A stretch of DNA of 64,000 bases from Taxillus chinensis (Eukaryota > Streptophyta > Magnoliopsida > Santalales > Loranthaceae). The DNA is taken from NCBI GenBank assembly GCA_023512835.1, contig CM042092.1:44038258-44102257 (forward strand). The letters run 5' to 3'. The first letter of the stretch is position 1; every line of letters begins with the position of its first letter. Positions 46,038-58,380 of this stretch are shown here, piece by piece. Under the pieces are notes generated by a model. It was given only the letters and a program-made list of their open reading frames with translations, did no database searches and was not told where the DNA came from. Both the position numbers and the translations under genes were made by a program.

Positions 46038-47666
46038 TACTTATTGCATGTCTTGTGTTTCATGTCAACTTCTATACCTGAGCATGAACATAGGTGTGAC
46101 ACTGTTAACGATTGTTTATCCATCCATAAATATTAGCAATGCCTAAGTGTAATTCATACATTTCTATTGTGGGTAATTGAGAAATCACATGGATGAAACT
46201 TGCTACCTCTGAACCTGGTTTAACTCTTTTGTAAAACCTGTCATGAATCCTCAAATCCAGAGTGAAGAGAGTACCATTTCCATCATACCTTAATTGAATG
46301 ATATTCCCACTAGTTGCTATTTTTCATGTGGAGTGAATATCACTTGTGTAGCATTGCATTCACTAACTAGCAGGAACTGTTGTATCTCATGGTACTGTTG
46401 GCTTGCACGGAAAGGATCCTCAATGATTTAATGCTCTAAGGATGATTGAAACTGTAGAAATTGAGAATCATAAAAAGCCTATTGCTCAAAAAGGGCCGAT
46501 ACTTTTCAATGAAAAAAAAACAAGGTGAAAAAGGCAAAAAGGAACTAATAAAATCAATTGCCTGTCTTAGGGGGAGTCCTCACTACTACCGTCAAATGTA
46601 TCTCTTTTAGAGTAATAATTGGAGTACAAACTGAATGATCATCTGATATCCAAAAAAAACTGTGTTGAGCCCTATCCAATTGAGAAGGGTCATAAATTAG
46701 CACTGTAAAGGCATGCTCTACGAAGAAAAGGGGTAGCTCACACAGAGAATAGTAATGATCAAACTCCAAACTCTAAGTATGTACTGTGTTGTAAATTAGA
46801 CAATACTAGAGTATGTGTTCTGATTCTCAATAGGGTCTCTCAAGTCATCTATGCTGAACTGAAAATCATTGGTGGATCAGGGGTGTGGTAAGATTCGTTT
46901 GACCATGAGATCATCAAATAGTGCATTCCTAGTTCCTGAATCAAACTCACATGCTGATCCGAGAGTGAGAGGGTGAGGCCTCCGTTGAGTGAGTTTTGCT
47001 GAATATGTGAGGAGACTACTGAATTCATGACTGGGTTGTTGCATTAGACAAACCATGGATTACTGGATGCTATGTTAACATTGTGATCATTGTCCTGCAT
47101 AAAGAAGAATGTGATAATACACTTAGTAGTTTCTAAGCTTTGTGGAAATATAAATAATTGTGTTGTAGTAGTCATACATGTACACCAGGTATTATGGTTG
47201 AAAGAACTCAAGTTCTGGACACGCCCAATTTGGCTCACAACACTATTCGTCATGCATAATTTTATGTGAAATATCATATACGTCACACTCGTGTTGTTAA
47301 GTGTTGAAAAAGTTCAGAGAAATCCACGTTGGCAATTGAATCTGTAGATGACCACGAAGCAAACAGCATCGAAGAACTGCTGCATCGAAGACTGCTTCTT
47401 CGTAGCCTCGAAGCTTGGAGAGTCGTAGACTCATCTTGAACACAGCTTCGTAGAGTTGTAGTTCCAACAGGTCGAAGTGGGACAGATTCAGTTCCCTCGT
47501 TGTTCAAGCGTCAGAGACACATCAGCACGTCACTATGCACTTAACATTCAAAATACATCGACATAAGGGGTGACGTGTACATAACCCTAAACGCTCAGAG
47601 GTATGACTTCTACGGTATGTTTGGTCCGACAAACTGTGTGACTTCTACGGTATGTTTCTCACCTCA
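46038..47666 (+). other. CopS-R spacer between pol and third ORF
   Basis: Non-coding. Contains a purine tract AGGGGGAG at 46569-46576, TTCGA-rich sequence at 47320-47480, and direct similarity to CopS-L 14356-15565 and 33433-33951 on the opposite strand. No supported ORF. Confidence 0.75.
46569..46576 (+). promoter_or_regulatory. Internal polypurine-like tract after CopS-R pol
   Basis: CTTAGGGGGAGTCC, the form of copia 3' polypurine tracts, but located 530 bp after pol and 1.3 kb before the third ORF, not next to an LTR. Confidence 0.4.
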
Positions 47667-47674
47667 TATATAAG
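47667..47674 (+). promoter_or_regulatory. TATA box upstream of CopS-R third ORF
   Basis: TATATAAG, followed by a CT-rich leader (47745-47830) and a telo-box, 183 bp and more before the ATG at 47857 being measured from the box end. CopS-L has the same arrangement. Confidence 0.55.
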
Positions 47675-47723
47675 TCACTAATAGAGACAGAGCTCAGAGG
47701 TACGTTGCTCGTTTTCACACTCG

Positions 47724-47739
47724 AACCCTAACCCTAAAC
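47724..47739 (+). promoter_or_regulatory. Telo-box-like motif in leader of CopS-R third ORF
   Basis: AACCCTAACCCTAAAC, shared with CopS-L (14287-14298, minus). Two units only, so not a telomere. Confidence 0.5.
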
Positions 47740-47856
47740 GCTCCCTCTCTCTCTCTCTCTTCGATTCTCGTTCTCTCTCTCTTTTTCTCTCTCCTTTAAC
47801 CACCTTCGAACCTTACAATCTCTCTCTATGAGTGTCTTTCTCTTTCTATAACCTCT

Positions 47857-50516
47857 ATGGCAGGTCCAAGCTCATCGATGGCCGACAAACTAAACAACAT
47901 CGTCCCGGGGTTTATCATTGATTGGGAAGCCATCGGCGACGCCAAAGTTAGCTGGCTGGGCGAATTCAGAAGTCGCCTCGATGATACTGGCATTGCATCC
48001 GTCTGTACTGGGATGCATGACATTCTGGTGGAAGATGTGTCAGAATTCCACGAAACGCTATCTGTTTCTGGACAAGACCTGGTAGGCACTGCACACGGAG
48101 TGGAAATTTGGATATCAGCCGAAACATTGTAAGAAGTTTTCCAGCTCCCTACAGGTAACTTCCAACCCCTACCTAGTCTTTCCCAAGAAGATTGTAAGTC
48201 CTTTCTGGGGTATTCCAACCCTGGAAAGCAAGGACGGGGAGCCCTGAAGATCGGGTTCTCCGGTCAGGCACTGGCGACTCTCTTAGTCACCGGACAATGC
48301 CTTATGTGCAAGAAGACTGCTCATGACTCTGCAAGTCATGAGTAGATGAAGATCATGTGTAGTGTACTGCAACGAAAAAGAATAGACTAGGGTGCTCAGT
48401 TGCACAACATGATCAAGAGCAAGAAGGGACACTTCAGACTAGTTTTAACTAAAATCCTGCGGTTTCTTCATCTTGAAATCTTCAACCAAAGACCCGTATT
48501 GCCACTGCCGACCAAATATATTTTTAAGAGCATATATGAGGATGGTCGGCTGGAGATCAAGTCGATGAAAAGGCCCGAGTCGAGCACGAGAAGTCATGCA
48601 GAGGACACAACCAGCTCTGTAAGGGCCCCAGCTCACATTCCACAATTGCCGGCCCGTGTCCCACAGACTTCTAGGGGTTCCTCATCATCTGCAGCCACAG
48701 CGCACATTACTGAAGTGGTGGAGAATATTGTCAAAACTTGTTTCCCCACTGATCCTGCAACCGAGGAAGCTCAACCTGTTGATAGGCCCAGTGATACTAC
48801 AGAGGTAAGAGAGCCTGCAGTTGGAGGGCAATCACCGGTATAGGATACCCCAGAAGGCAGGGGTACAACATCTATTCTGTTAAGTTCTCTTGGGGAGTCT
48901 GAGCTAGAAGACTTTTATGTTGAGTATGCCAAGACTCATATGACCCCCGTTGAATTGAGGAAGGCATGGATTGCCTTTGGTAAGCAGATGGTAGACAGAG
49001 ACCATCTGATCAGCTGGTTGGTTGAGCAGGGTCGTGTAAGAAAAGACCCAATGGAAGCTGTATCAGTGGTTGCCCCATCTCCCATCATGTTGGACTCAGC
49101 TGTCCCATCAGCTCCCCATGATGTGACAATGGATTCGACATCTGAGGCGGAGGAAGCACAAGAAGCACTTGCAGCTGAGGCAAGGGGATCTGATGCTGAA
49201 GAAGCACCACAGGGTTCTATACCTGTGGATGACTCTGAGATGGCTATACCACCTGCACCACAAATTCATTAAGTGGCCACTCAGGTGAGTGAGGAGTTAG
49301 CAGCCAATATCCCAATGGCCATTCCAGTGATGGCTGCATCTCACTCCCGTTCCCTGACAGCTGGAAAGGTAGATCTTCTTGCAAGCAAAGTCATTGAGAA
49401 ACTGATTTCCTCTGGCATCCTTAAAGCACCAGTATCTCAAGCCTTTGAGGAACGACTTCCTGCGGTGGAATCAGGTATGGAAGAGGTACGAACTCAAGTG
49501 GAATTATCTGACCATACCCTGGACAAGGTGCAGCAAGAGATGACATCTCTCACACGTTTAAACTCTGACGGGTTCAAACATCTGGAGGAACACTGTGAAG
49601 ACATAAAAGGTGCTTACCAAAGGCAATACCAAGGTCTCAGTACAACTTTGGGGGCCATTCTCTCAGAATGTCATCGTCTTTCCAGTGGGGAGATAACTCT
49701 CACTGTCAAAAACCCACACCCACAGCCATCAGACAGGCCTGCACCTGAACCTGTAGATCCTACACAGACAGTTGAGCCTACTCCAAGTTATTCACCACCT
49801 CCACCTATAGCCACTTACTCCCGTGGGCGAAAGTGTGCACACCGAGCCACTGCCATTATAGATTCTGATGATGATGATGATGTGCCCATTGGAACACGCA
49901 TGAAGAATCACCTAGCTGCTCCCAACCAACCATCATCCTCTACTCAGCCTGGTCCCTCAATTACCCATCCAAGCACGGCTGAGTATACCATGCCTGCTTC
50001 CCCCACTAAACTAGCCGCTACTAGCACCGACTAATCGATGGTACCACCGCGCACTGTGACTACAAGAGCCAGCTCAGCTGAACTTGCAGCTTTCAATAGC
50101 TATGTTGCTGGAGATACCACCGCGCGGACTTGTGCCTACGAAGCATTCTTCACCGGCCCTGACCTGTGTCGATTACTACATAGCGGTGAAGAAATGGATA
50201 ATCTTGAGATGACACAGTTCATCTTTGCACAAAAGTCATACCTGGAGAAGCTGCCTCTCCATATCCACCGAGATACACGGGTGGAACTCTGTTTGCCGAT
50301 CATGTAGGCACAGCTCATCAATGATGCTTCAATGATCGAGTTTATACAGGATCGCAAATATGAGAACTCCTTCCGTCCATGTAATGAGGTAAACCATGTG
50401 CTCATCCCCTATTTGTCAACATCCCGCACTGGTTTCTTCACGATATTGACTTCAAGAACTAGAGGATCGTCATCTTTGACTCCAAGCCTACTACTCCACT
50501 AATCCATCAGTGCAAA
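47857..50516 (+). pseudogene. CopS-R third ORF (plant transposon-like N-terminus, C48-like C-terminus)
   Basis: Start ATG at 47857 (MAGPSSSMADKLNN). One frame can be read for about 2.4 kb, with stops at 48130, 48388, 48841, 49270, 50032, and 50305 but almost no frameshift. Order: N-terminal domain (RLDDTGIASVCTGMHDILVEDVSEF); LPTKYIFKSIYEDGRLEIK (48500-48560); Pro/Glu-rich linker; a helical, likely coiled-coil part (49380-49660); Pro/Ser-rich basic segment; C48-like start (50130-50460) with GPDLCRLLHSGEEMDNLEMTQ, VLIPYLS and a His at 50427-50429 after a small frameshift. It is cut by the Ath-R LTR at 50517. Not a recognisable envelope protein. Confidence 0.7.
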
Positions 50517-50773
50517 TGATAACGTGCATTTATGTCGTTATTTTATGCCATGTTTAGGGTGTTTTAGTGTATGTTTGAGGTTTCTTTGCATGGTAATTTG
50601 CATACATTTGCTCTAACCCTTAGGAAGACGCTGTTTTATGTATAGTTGTACTTTTTGAGTGATTTTTACAGGTTTTGGAGGAACTTTTTCTCACACACTT
50701 TGGTTAGATCACTTCATACACTCAATAAAAAGCTTTAGGAAGAAGATGGACCCAAAAAGGAGGCAAATTCAAG

Positions 50774-50905
50774 CTGCCCGTGACAAAGGTCTTTCTCACG
50801 GGCAGGGAGTGAAGTGCGCAGACGCCTTCTACAAGTTGTTGGGAAGCCTTGGAGCGAGTTTCATCCAATTTGGAGGTGCCCGCGACAATGGCTTTGTCAC
50901 GGGCA
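50774..50905. repeat. Near-palindromes in Ath-R LTR
   Basis: CTGCCCGTGACAAAGG...CTTTCTCACGGGCAG at 50774-50805 and a relative at 50877-50905, start-to-start spacing about 101 bp. The same unit recurs upstream of the third ORF (60553, 60654). Confidence 0.7.
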
Positions 50906-51073
50906 TTGTCACGGGTAGGCATTTTCTTGCTCTGGAGGATGGGTTTTGTTGTTTAAATCATTTTTACCTAAAGGACTAGGTTCAAATTTGGTGTGGTTTG
51001 TGTTTTATTTAGATTAAACTTTCAAAACATAAATCATTCTTCCGACATAAAGAGACCCTGTTAACTTAATGAT

Positions 51074-54000
51074 TGTCATCACCGGATTTTGTCCGGGAGG
51101 AAACCCGCTTTTGAGGATGCGGTTCTCCCACCATTCACCCGAATGGTGATGAAAAAAGAACAGTCGCCACCAACTGTTTTTGGGGTGTAGTTGGTCACCT
51201 AAAATGATCTACATTGCCGGAGCTAGGTTCGGGAGTTTGATTACACGTGGGGAAGAACTAGCACCCCCACGACGCCCTTTCGGTACCTATCCTAAGATTT
51301 TAGAGGTTTCTAATTTGTTTTAACTTTTGTTTTAATTTCGCTTATCAATAATTATTCTAAAATATCTAAAATGAAAATGAAACGTTTAGGGAAAAAAAAC
51401 CTAAAATACAATACTTAAATCATAAATAATCTACAATTTCTCCTAAATTAATTTTCAATTCAATTTGCCTAAGCAATTTAAGGAGTGATCCTAAAAGAAT
51501 TATCTAACACAATCAAGGGATAGTCCTAAATGGTAAGAAAACTCTAACTTTAATTCGAATGAGGAAAATATATTCATTTGGCTTTGGGAATCGATGAGAA
51601 ATACACAAGTGATGGTTGTTTGGAAAGAAATGAAATTAAACCAAAAGCCCCTTTTAAAAGTGATATCTTGTGTGTTTAAAAATGTTTTTTTTTGTTGTTG
51701 TTAAAGAGGGATACCTTGTGTGTTTTAAAAAAATGTTTTTTCAATTTTTGGGTTTTTATTAAACAAAACTCTTCTTCTTCTTTTTTTTTTAAAATAAATA
51801 CATTTCTAACTTTAAAATATTTTTGAAACAAATATTAAGAAAACATAAATAAAGGTGTTTGTATGTGGAAGTGGCATTCACAAAACAAAACACAACTCCC
51901 TCTCTTTTTCTTTTTCTTTTTTCTCTCTCATTTTTCACTCATTTTCACTATTTTTTTATGATTACAAGTTACAATAGGAAGAGAGGGATTTGAATTACAT
52001 AATACAAGGAATAAAAAAAAGACAGCCAAATTAAAATAAAAGCCTGCAAAACGTTAGCTGCAAATTGTCAAAGAGAAAAATTAGGACACCAAGTAAAACA
52101 GTATTCCAATTCTTTAACCCCAAAAACAGCACCCCTAACAGAAGGATACAAAAGCAAATCGAACGATGCAGACAACCATTTTGAAAAGGAAAAAAAAAAC
52201 AAACAAACAAAAAGGAAAAACAAGGAACAAAAGCAGTACAGACTTCATTAAACCAATAATAAACACATCTAAGATAACCCAAACACGACACATACCAGAG
52301 CTTTCAAGAACAGAACCAATCAAAACCAGAATAGGACAAGGTTACGAAGAAAACTAAATAGGCTCACCTAACAGAGTTTGTGCGTGAAAACAAACAAGCT
52401 CAATTGGAAAAATGACAGACTCAGTTAACCCGTTGCTCTTCCGTTATTGGTGACTGAGGTTATTTAATATGTACATATGAATCTAGACTCAAACGAAACT
52501 AATAAGCAGAACTGATAACTCACACGTGCAAAAATAAAATAGACTCGATGTTGAATGATGAACTATAGTACTTTAGACACTATGAACTTCATCAAGCTGG
52601 AAAAAAATGCAGCAAATTGACAGAAAGGTGTCATAAACCAACAACCTAGGCCAATCAATCAACAAACCAGAAAAAATAAAGTAGAAAACAAAATCACACA
52701 ACACACGAACCCCCAAAATTCTCTCAAAGGTGGCTTCTTTCTTTGAATCCACGCATTGGATGTCTTTTTCTGCGTCCTTTGAACGATGCTGGCAGTGAAG
52801 TAGTGAAGTTGTGGTAGAACGGTGTCTCTCCGGTGTGGCAGCAACAAAGGAGGCCTGAACGTCAGTGGAGGGCAGCGGCTATGAACATGATTGGAGACGT
52901 CGCCGCAGTGGTTGTAGCGGTCGTTGCTGGCAAGCAGGGGTTGCACCGCGCGGTTGGAGCAGTCGGCACTGATAGGTTGACGTGGCAATGTCGCGGGGCT
53001 GGTGCGTGCCGTGGTTGGAAGTCTCAACATCGGCCGATCTGTGTGAAGGCTCCACGGTTTGAAGGACTCGATTGGAGGAGACGATGGGGGTTGGGAGAAA
53101 CTCGCAGACGGTAACGTCAGTGAGATGGGTTCTAGTTCGGGTTTCGTGAAGGGATAAAAGATTGAGAAGGGGTGTTATATGGCTGACCGGCGATAGAACT
53201 TCCGGCCGGGGGACTCTCCATGGCAGATGAGGAAGAAGAGTGTTTAGGATTATTGATTGGATCGTGAGAGCCCCCCTGTAATTATGATCGATTTGGGTTT
53301 AAATAGAGGGAGAGGAATTAGAGTTTGGCCATGGTTGGGTTGTAGCCAACGAATATGGCTCAGGTGGTGGCCAAGGGTTGGAGGTTCGGCCATGGCTCGG
53401 GTTTGAGGGGTGAGGTTCGCTTGTGATGGTCTGGCTCAAGTGGACTGGGTCTAAGGGAGAAGGAGAGAGAAGAAAAGGATAGCTGGCGTTGACGTGGCTG
53501 TGGTCCTCCGGCCGTTGTGGCATCACGGCGGCCATGGTGGAAGGAGGGGGAAGAAGACGCGACTGAGGGGGGAGAGAAGAGGAAGACGACGTCGAGATAA
53601 GGATGAAAATCGTGTGGTGGTATTTTTTTGTTTTTGTTTATTTGATTTTATTTTTATTTATTTATTATTTATTTGTGTTTTGTTTTTGTTTTACACGAAT
53701 CAGAAGATGACACGTGGCTAAAGGAAGTGGGAAAAGCAAAGAGACAAGAGAGAATAAATTTTATTTGGTAAGCTTTGGCTGATGTTTTGGGTTTTTGGGA
53801 TCGGCAGAGCAACTCGGTTTTCAATAAAACGTGACAAAATTCTTCTTGGACTCGGGGCGTCACAACGAGCGGCCCCGTATCATTTTTATTTAAAAATGGA
53901 TTTGTTTTTCGCCAAGATTGTACTGCGCGTCCCTAAACCGCTTTATTACCGAAAAAATATTTTTTTTTTCAAAAAAAAACTCAGTGAGCAAAGATATGCA

Positions 54001-54359
54001 ATATATATGTCAAAATTCTCATAACGACGAGTGGAGTATGAAAATGAGGTTCGTGACCTAATCCAGAATGTCGTTTTGAATATTGGCTGCTAGTTGACCA
54101 CCATTAGCGGTCTAAATACGATTTTGACCATAACTTCTTCGTTTGACCTCCAAATTGAGCGCGGTCGCAGGCGTTGATCTTCAAATTTGATTTTCTGTCA
54201 TCTGGAACTGGCTCTTTGACATTTAGTGGCCTTTTTAAAGAAGACATCGAAATACACCCTCGAATCGACGGTCACGTCTCTTTATTTATCTGTACAAAAA
54301 AAAGAAGTTTCAAGCGGAAATGAATGTTATGTCCAACCCGGACAAAATGGGGTCCAACA
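51074..54359 (-). repeat. Tat-type solo LTR inserted in Ath-R LTR
   Basis: 3286 bp, TGTCATCACCGG to GGGTCCAACA on plus, flanked by ATGAT at 51069-51073 and 54360-54364. The plus-strand stretch 51221-51266 (reverse complement has CTAGTTCTTCCCCACGTG and ACTCCCGAACCTAG) resembles the U5 of Tat/Ogre/Retand gypsy LTRs, giving minus orientation. No gag or pol, so a solo LTR. Short ORFs inside are not supported. Confidence 0.85.
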
Positions 54360-54490
54360 ATGATCATTACGTAATAGCAATTGTAGCCTCCTCGTGGGTT
54401 CGATAACCGGGGTTTAAATACTCCATTTTATTACTTGACCAGTGCACTTGTTGCGAAACCTATAGACACAATTTATTCAGGTCAAGTTTT

Positions 54491-54508
54491 TGGCACCGTT
54501 GCCGGGGA
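54491..54508 (+). promoter_or_regulatory. Ath-R primer binding site (tRNA-Asp)
   Basis: TGGCACCGTTGCCGGGGA, one mismatch to the complement of the plant tRNA-Asp(GUC) 3' end. Confidence 0.9.
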
Positions 54509-54674
54509 GGCAAGCCAAACGTTGTTAGGATTAGGTGACATTAAGTGCTTAAGTTTATTTGTGATCTGGATTTTTAATTTCTTTTATTTTTCTAGTGTGG
54601 TGTTACCTGGTATTTCTCTATTTTTGCTATTTTTCAGGGGTGCACCATAGGTGTTTGAGAAAATTCATCCGTGT

Positions 54675-55641
54675 ATGCGTCACACCAGGGGTGAGTTATT
54701 GCCATACGATCCCGAAATCGAACGAACATTGCGAGAGCAGCGAAGGGCTCATAGGGTGTTAGCTGCAGCTGAACAGCAATTGGAAGGCTTAAATACCTTG
54801 TGTGAAGAAATTATGGCTGAAAACAGAGCAAGAGAAGAACAGGGACAATGGCCAAGGAGGTTATCAGCCTAGGACCTTCATGGATTATGTTAGACCTGTA
54901 CTTTCAGATGAGTACTCAGGCATTAGAAGTGTGGCGGTCCAAGCAAATAACTTTGAGCTGAAGCCTGCGCTGCTGCAGATGGTTGGGCAAGAAGAATTTC
55001 GAGGATCAGCATTGGATGATCCTCACAATCATCTAGTGAGATTCTTGCAAATATGCGACACCAACAAAATCAATGGTGTAACAGATAATGCAATAAAGCT
55101 GCGACTCTTTCCTTTTTCATTGCGGGATAGAGCGCTGGGCTGGTTCCAGTCATTACCAATAGGGAGCATTACTACTTGGGACCAAATAGTGGAGAAATTT
55201 CTTTCCAAATACTTCCCACCTACAAGAGTGATGCACCTGAGGAGCCAAATAAGCCAATTCAGCCAGAACACTGATGAATCTCTCTATGAAGCATGGGAGA
55301 GGTTTAAGTACTTAGTTAGGCGTTGTCCTAACCATGGAAGACCAGAATGGCTGTAGGTAGAGTCTTTCTTCATGGGCCTGCAACCTTCAATCCGAAACAT
55401 GGTTAATGCAGCAGCTGGTGGCGCCTTCATGATGATGGAACCGGCTAATGCAGTAGAGTTGCTTGAGAGGATGGCAATGTCAAATTGCCAATGGTCCACT
55501 GACAGAAAAACACATTCCAAATCAGAGTCTATAGTTGCGGTTTCTAACTCAAACCAGCTTGATGAGTTAACCAAAAAGATGAACATGCTGACTGAACAAA
55601 TGTCAGTCATGTCTGTACAGGTGGAAGGGAGAGCAGAATAA
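54675..55641 (+). pseudogene. Ath-R gag (capsid), broken
   Basis: Start ATG at 54675 (MRHTRGELLPYDPE). A 1-nt frameshift near 54840 moves reading to the frame of 54802, which runs to a stop at 55354-55356 and resumes in the same sense from 55372. Landmarks: NHLVRFLQICDTNKINGVTDN, LRLFPFSLRDRALGWFQSLP, KYFPPTRVMHLRSQISQF, ESLYEAWERFKYLVRRCPNHG, and FMMMEPANAVELLERMAMS. Confidence 0.85.
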
Positions 55642-56370
55642 AGTACTGGAGGAGATGGCACATCAGACCCAGCTTAGGAGGATGCTTTGTATATTGGAAA
55701 CAAAGAAGGATATCAGCGCCAATATCAGAATTCTGCCTCCTCAAATAATTATCAGAATCAGCAAGGGCAGGGAAGTGCTCAGCAACCATATGTATGGCAA
55801 AGGCAGAACAAAGCTCAAACCTATAGAGCGCCACACAATGGTGAAGGATCTCAGCCTAATAATCAACTCCCTCCAGGATTTCAAAGATCTCCACAGCAGA
55901 AGGAGGAGGACAAAGAGAAAGCCAAAGATGAAGAAATGAGGAATTTTTTTTACCAATTTGCTAAGCAGGCAACTGACCGATTAAGCAGAGGAGAAACACG
56001 AATTGAATCCCTTACCACCTTTGTTCAAGACCTAGGAATAGTTATGAAGAACATAGAACAATAAATAGGTCAGCTAGCAAATGCAGTGAAACCCTCTTCA
56101 TCAAACAGTTTCCCAAGCAACACTGAAGTTAACCTAAGAGAGCATTGTAAGGCTATTATGCTCAGAAGTGGGAAAGAGCTTCAGCCTAAAGAAAGGGAGG
56201 AAAGCTCAATTGACGTTGGAGAAAATAATACTATGGCAGAATCAACAAAGGATAACGAAGAAGAATGGGCAGAGAGCAGTGCTGGGCAGCAAGAGAAGGA
56301 AAAGACGGCAGTTAGTCAACCTAAAAATGTAAAGCCAGCACCTTATCAACCTCCTTTGCCTTATCCTTAG
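55642..56370 (+). pseudogene. Ath-R gag C-terminal linker
   Basis: Gln/Asn-rich stretch (55687-55860), charged KEEDKEKAKDEEMRNFFYQF, a likely coiled coil (RLSRGETRIESLTTFVQDLG), TAA at 56062-56064, then MLRSGKELQPKEREE and a TAG at 56368-56370. Parallels Ath-L 5707-4950. Confidence 0.75.
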
Positions 56371-57255
56371 AGGCTAAGGAAGCAAAAGATCGACGCTCAG
56401 TTCTGCAAATTTTTGGAGATGTTCAAGAAGTTGGAAGTGAACATTCCCTTCGTTGAAGCTTTAAAGCAGATGCCCAAGTATGTCAAATTCCTAAAATACT
56501 TGTTGTCCAACAAGAGACGCTACGAAGATTGCGAAACGGTAGCGCTGACCAATGAGATTAGTGCTGTGGTGCAGCACAAGCTACCACCAAAGCTTAAGGA
56601 TCCAGGTAGCTTCACGTTGTCCTGCACGATCGGGAGCTCACACTTGGAGCAAGCTCTTTGCGATTTGGGGGCAAGTATAAATTTAATGCCAAAGTTAATA
56701 TACAGAAGATTAGGCCTGAAAGGGATGAAGCCCACATCCATTTCCCTGCAGTTCGCTGACAGATCCATTGGGAAGCCGGAGGGGATTATAGAAGATGTGT
56801 TAGTGAAGGTGGATAAGTTCATTTTCCCTGCAGACTTTGTAATGCTAGATATGGCAAAGGATAGAGGAGTGCAGCTCATTTTGGGCAAACCATTTCTGAG
56901 AACAGGCCGTGCACTCATTAATGTGAGTTCAGGAGAGCTGACTCTTCGTGTGGATGAAGAGGCCGTGGTATTTAATATGGAGAAATCAATGAGAAGGTGG
57001 GATGACTATTCAAGCTGCTTTTGGGTGGATAACATAGCAAACTTCATGGAAGAATACTTTGAAGAGAACATAATCACCAAGAGCCTTGACCACGAACTAC
57101 AGCAGGTTGAATTTGCTGAACTAAGCACGGAAGAAGAATTGGAAGCTGTGGTTGAGCAAGTTGAGGAGCAACCTTCAACTTCTGAAGAACCTTCTACACT
57201 TAAAGAACAACTTCCAGAACTGAAACAACTCCCTGAACATCTAAAATATGAATTT
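56371..57255 (+). pseudogene. Ath-R aspartic protease
   Basis: Part of a 465-codon open frame from 56413. ALCDLGASINLMPK has the catalytic Asp at residue 84; VQLILGKPFLRTGRALI is the second block. Followed by an acidic linker and LKQLPEHLKYEFLDSTGRYPV. This section is uninterrupted and continues into RT. Confidence 0.85.
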
Positions 57256-58380
57256 TTAGATTCAACAGGAAGGTACCCAGTAATAGTTGCTGCATCACTA
57301 GCTACTGAAGAAAACCAGCAACTGTTGAGGGTACTCAGAAGTCATAAGAAGGCTTTGGGATGGACTATTGATGATATTAAAGGGATCAGTACGGCAATTT
57401 GCATGCACAAAATTTTGATGGAGGAGACTCACACGCCCATTATTGAACGACAACGCAGGCTTAATCCTACAATGAAAGAGGTTGTAGGCAAAGAAATTCT
57501 CAAGTGGAGAAAAGCTGGTATTATCTTTGCTATCTCCGACGGCCCATGGGTGAGTCCAGTGCATGTGGTTCCAAAGAAGGGAGGTATGACCATTATAAGA
57601 AATGAGAAAAATGAGCTCATTCATTCTCGAACCGTGACAGGGTGGCGTGTTTGTATTGACTACTGCAAATTAAACACGGCAACTCGCAAGGACCACTTCC
57701 CGCTGCCCTTCATTGATCAAATGCTGGACCGGTTAGTAGGCTACCCTTACTACTGTTTCCTCGATGGCTATTCAGGCTACAATCAGATTGCTGTGGCGCC
57801 AGAGGATTAGGAGAAGCCAAGCCAACGTTCACGTGCCCGTTTGGCACGTTTGCCTTCAAAAGGATGTCGTTTGGTCTATGTAATGCACCTGCTACATTTC
57901 AGAGGTGAATGATGGCGATCATCTAAGGATTAGTGGAGGATATAATGGAGGTGTTTATGGACGACTTCTCAGTATTTGGGTCCTCTTTCTCCACATGTTT
58001 AAAGAACTTGGAAATGGTACTAATCCGTTGTGAGGAAAAAGACCTGGTGTTGAACTGGGAAAAGTGTCATTTTATGGTCAAAGAGGGAATTGTCCTCAGC
58101 CATAGAGTTTCTGCTGCTGGGCTGGAGGTAGATAGAGCAAAAATCTCTACTATTGAGAGTTTACCTCCGCCGCTGAATGTGAAGGGTGTCCAAAGCTTCT
58201 TGGGTCATGCTGGGTTTTACCGACGTTTCATTAGAGATTTTTCTAAAGTGGCAAAGTCCCTTAGCATGCTATTGGAAAAGGACACACCTTTCATTTTTTC
58301 TGAGGATTGCCTACATGCCTTCACTGAGCTAAAGGAGAGATTAATCTCAGCACCAGTAATTGTAGCTCCAGATTGGAATC
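57256..58380 (+). pseudogene. Ath-R reverse transcriptase, broken
   Basis: The open frame holds RQRRLNPTMKEVVGKEILKW, WVSPVHVVPKKGGMT, GWRVCIDYCKLN and YYCFLDGYSGYNQIAVAPED, then a TAG at 57808-57810 (Gln in Ath-L). A frameshift and two further stops follow (57810-57932). Motif [13 protein letters not shown] (57957 on) is intact and the thumb region continues to [18 protein letters not shown]. Confidence 0.88.

Larger units (their letters stand above)
41875..50516 (+). mobile_element. CopS-R: SIRE-like Ty1/copia element, 5'-truncated
   Basis: Order on plus: gag C-terminus, protease, integrase, RT, RNase H, spacer with purine tract, TATA box, third ORF. No LTR is present: Chr-3 adjoins on the left and the LTR of Ath-R begins at 50517 inside the end of the third ORF. 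The RT and RNase H are the best preserved pol section in the window. A pol followed by a long extra ORF is known for SIRE/Maximus copia elements. Confidence 0.85.
50517..54484 (+). repeat. Ath-R 5' LTR, interrupted
   Basis: Starts TGATAACGTGCATT and ends TCAGGTCA six bases before the PBS. Without the insertion at 51074-54364 it is about 680 bp. It carries two ~100-bp-spaced near-palindromes (50774-50805, 50877-50905). Confidence 0.75.

Noticed and set aside
47724..47739. Interstitial telomere repeat
   Set aside because: Only two CCCTAA units; conserved in the leader of both CopS third ORFs, so better read as a telo-box.
52659..53721. Host gene candidates in the G/C-rich part of the Tat-type LTR
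   Set aside because: All lie inside an LTR with a 5-bp TSD; ORFs are short, on both strands and have no domain.
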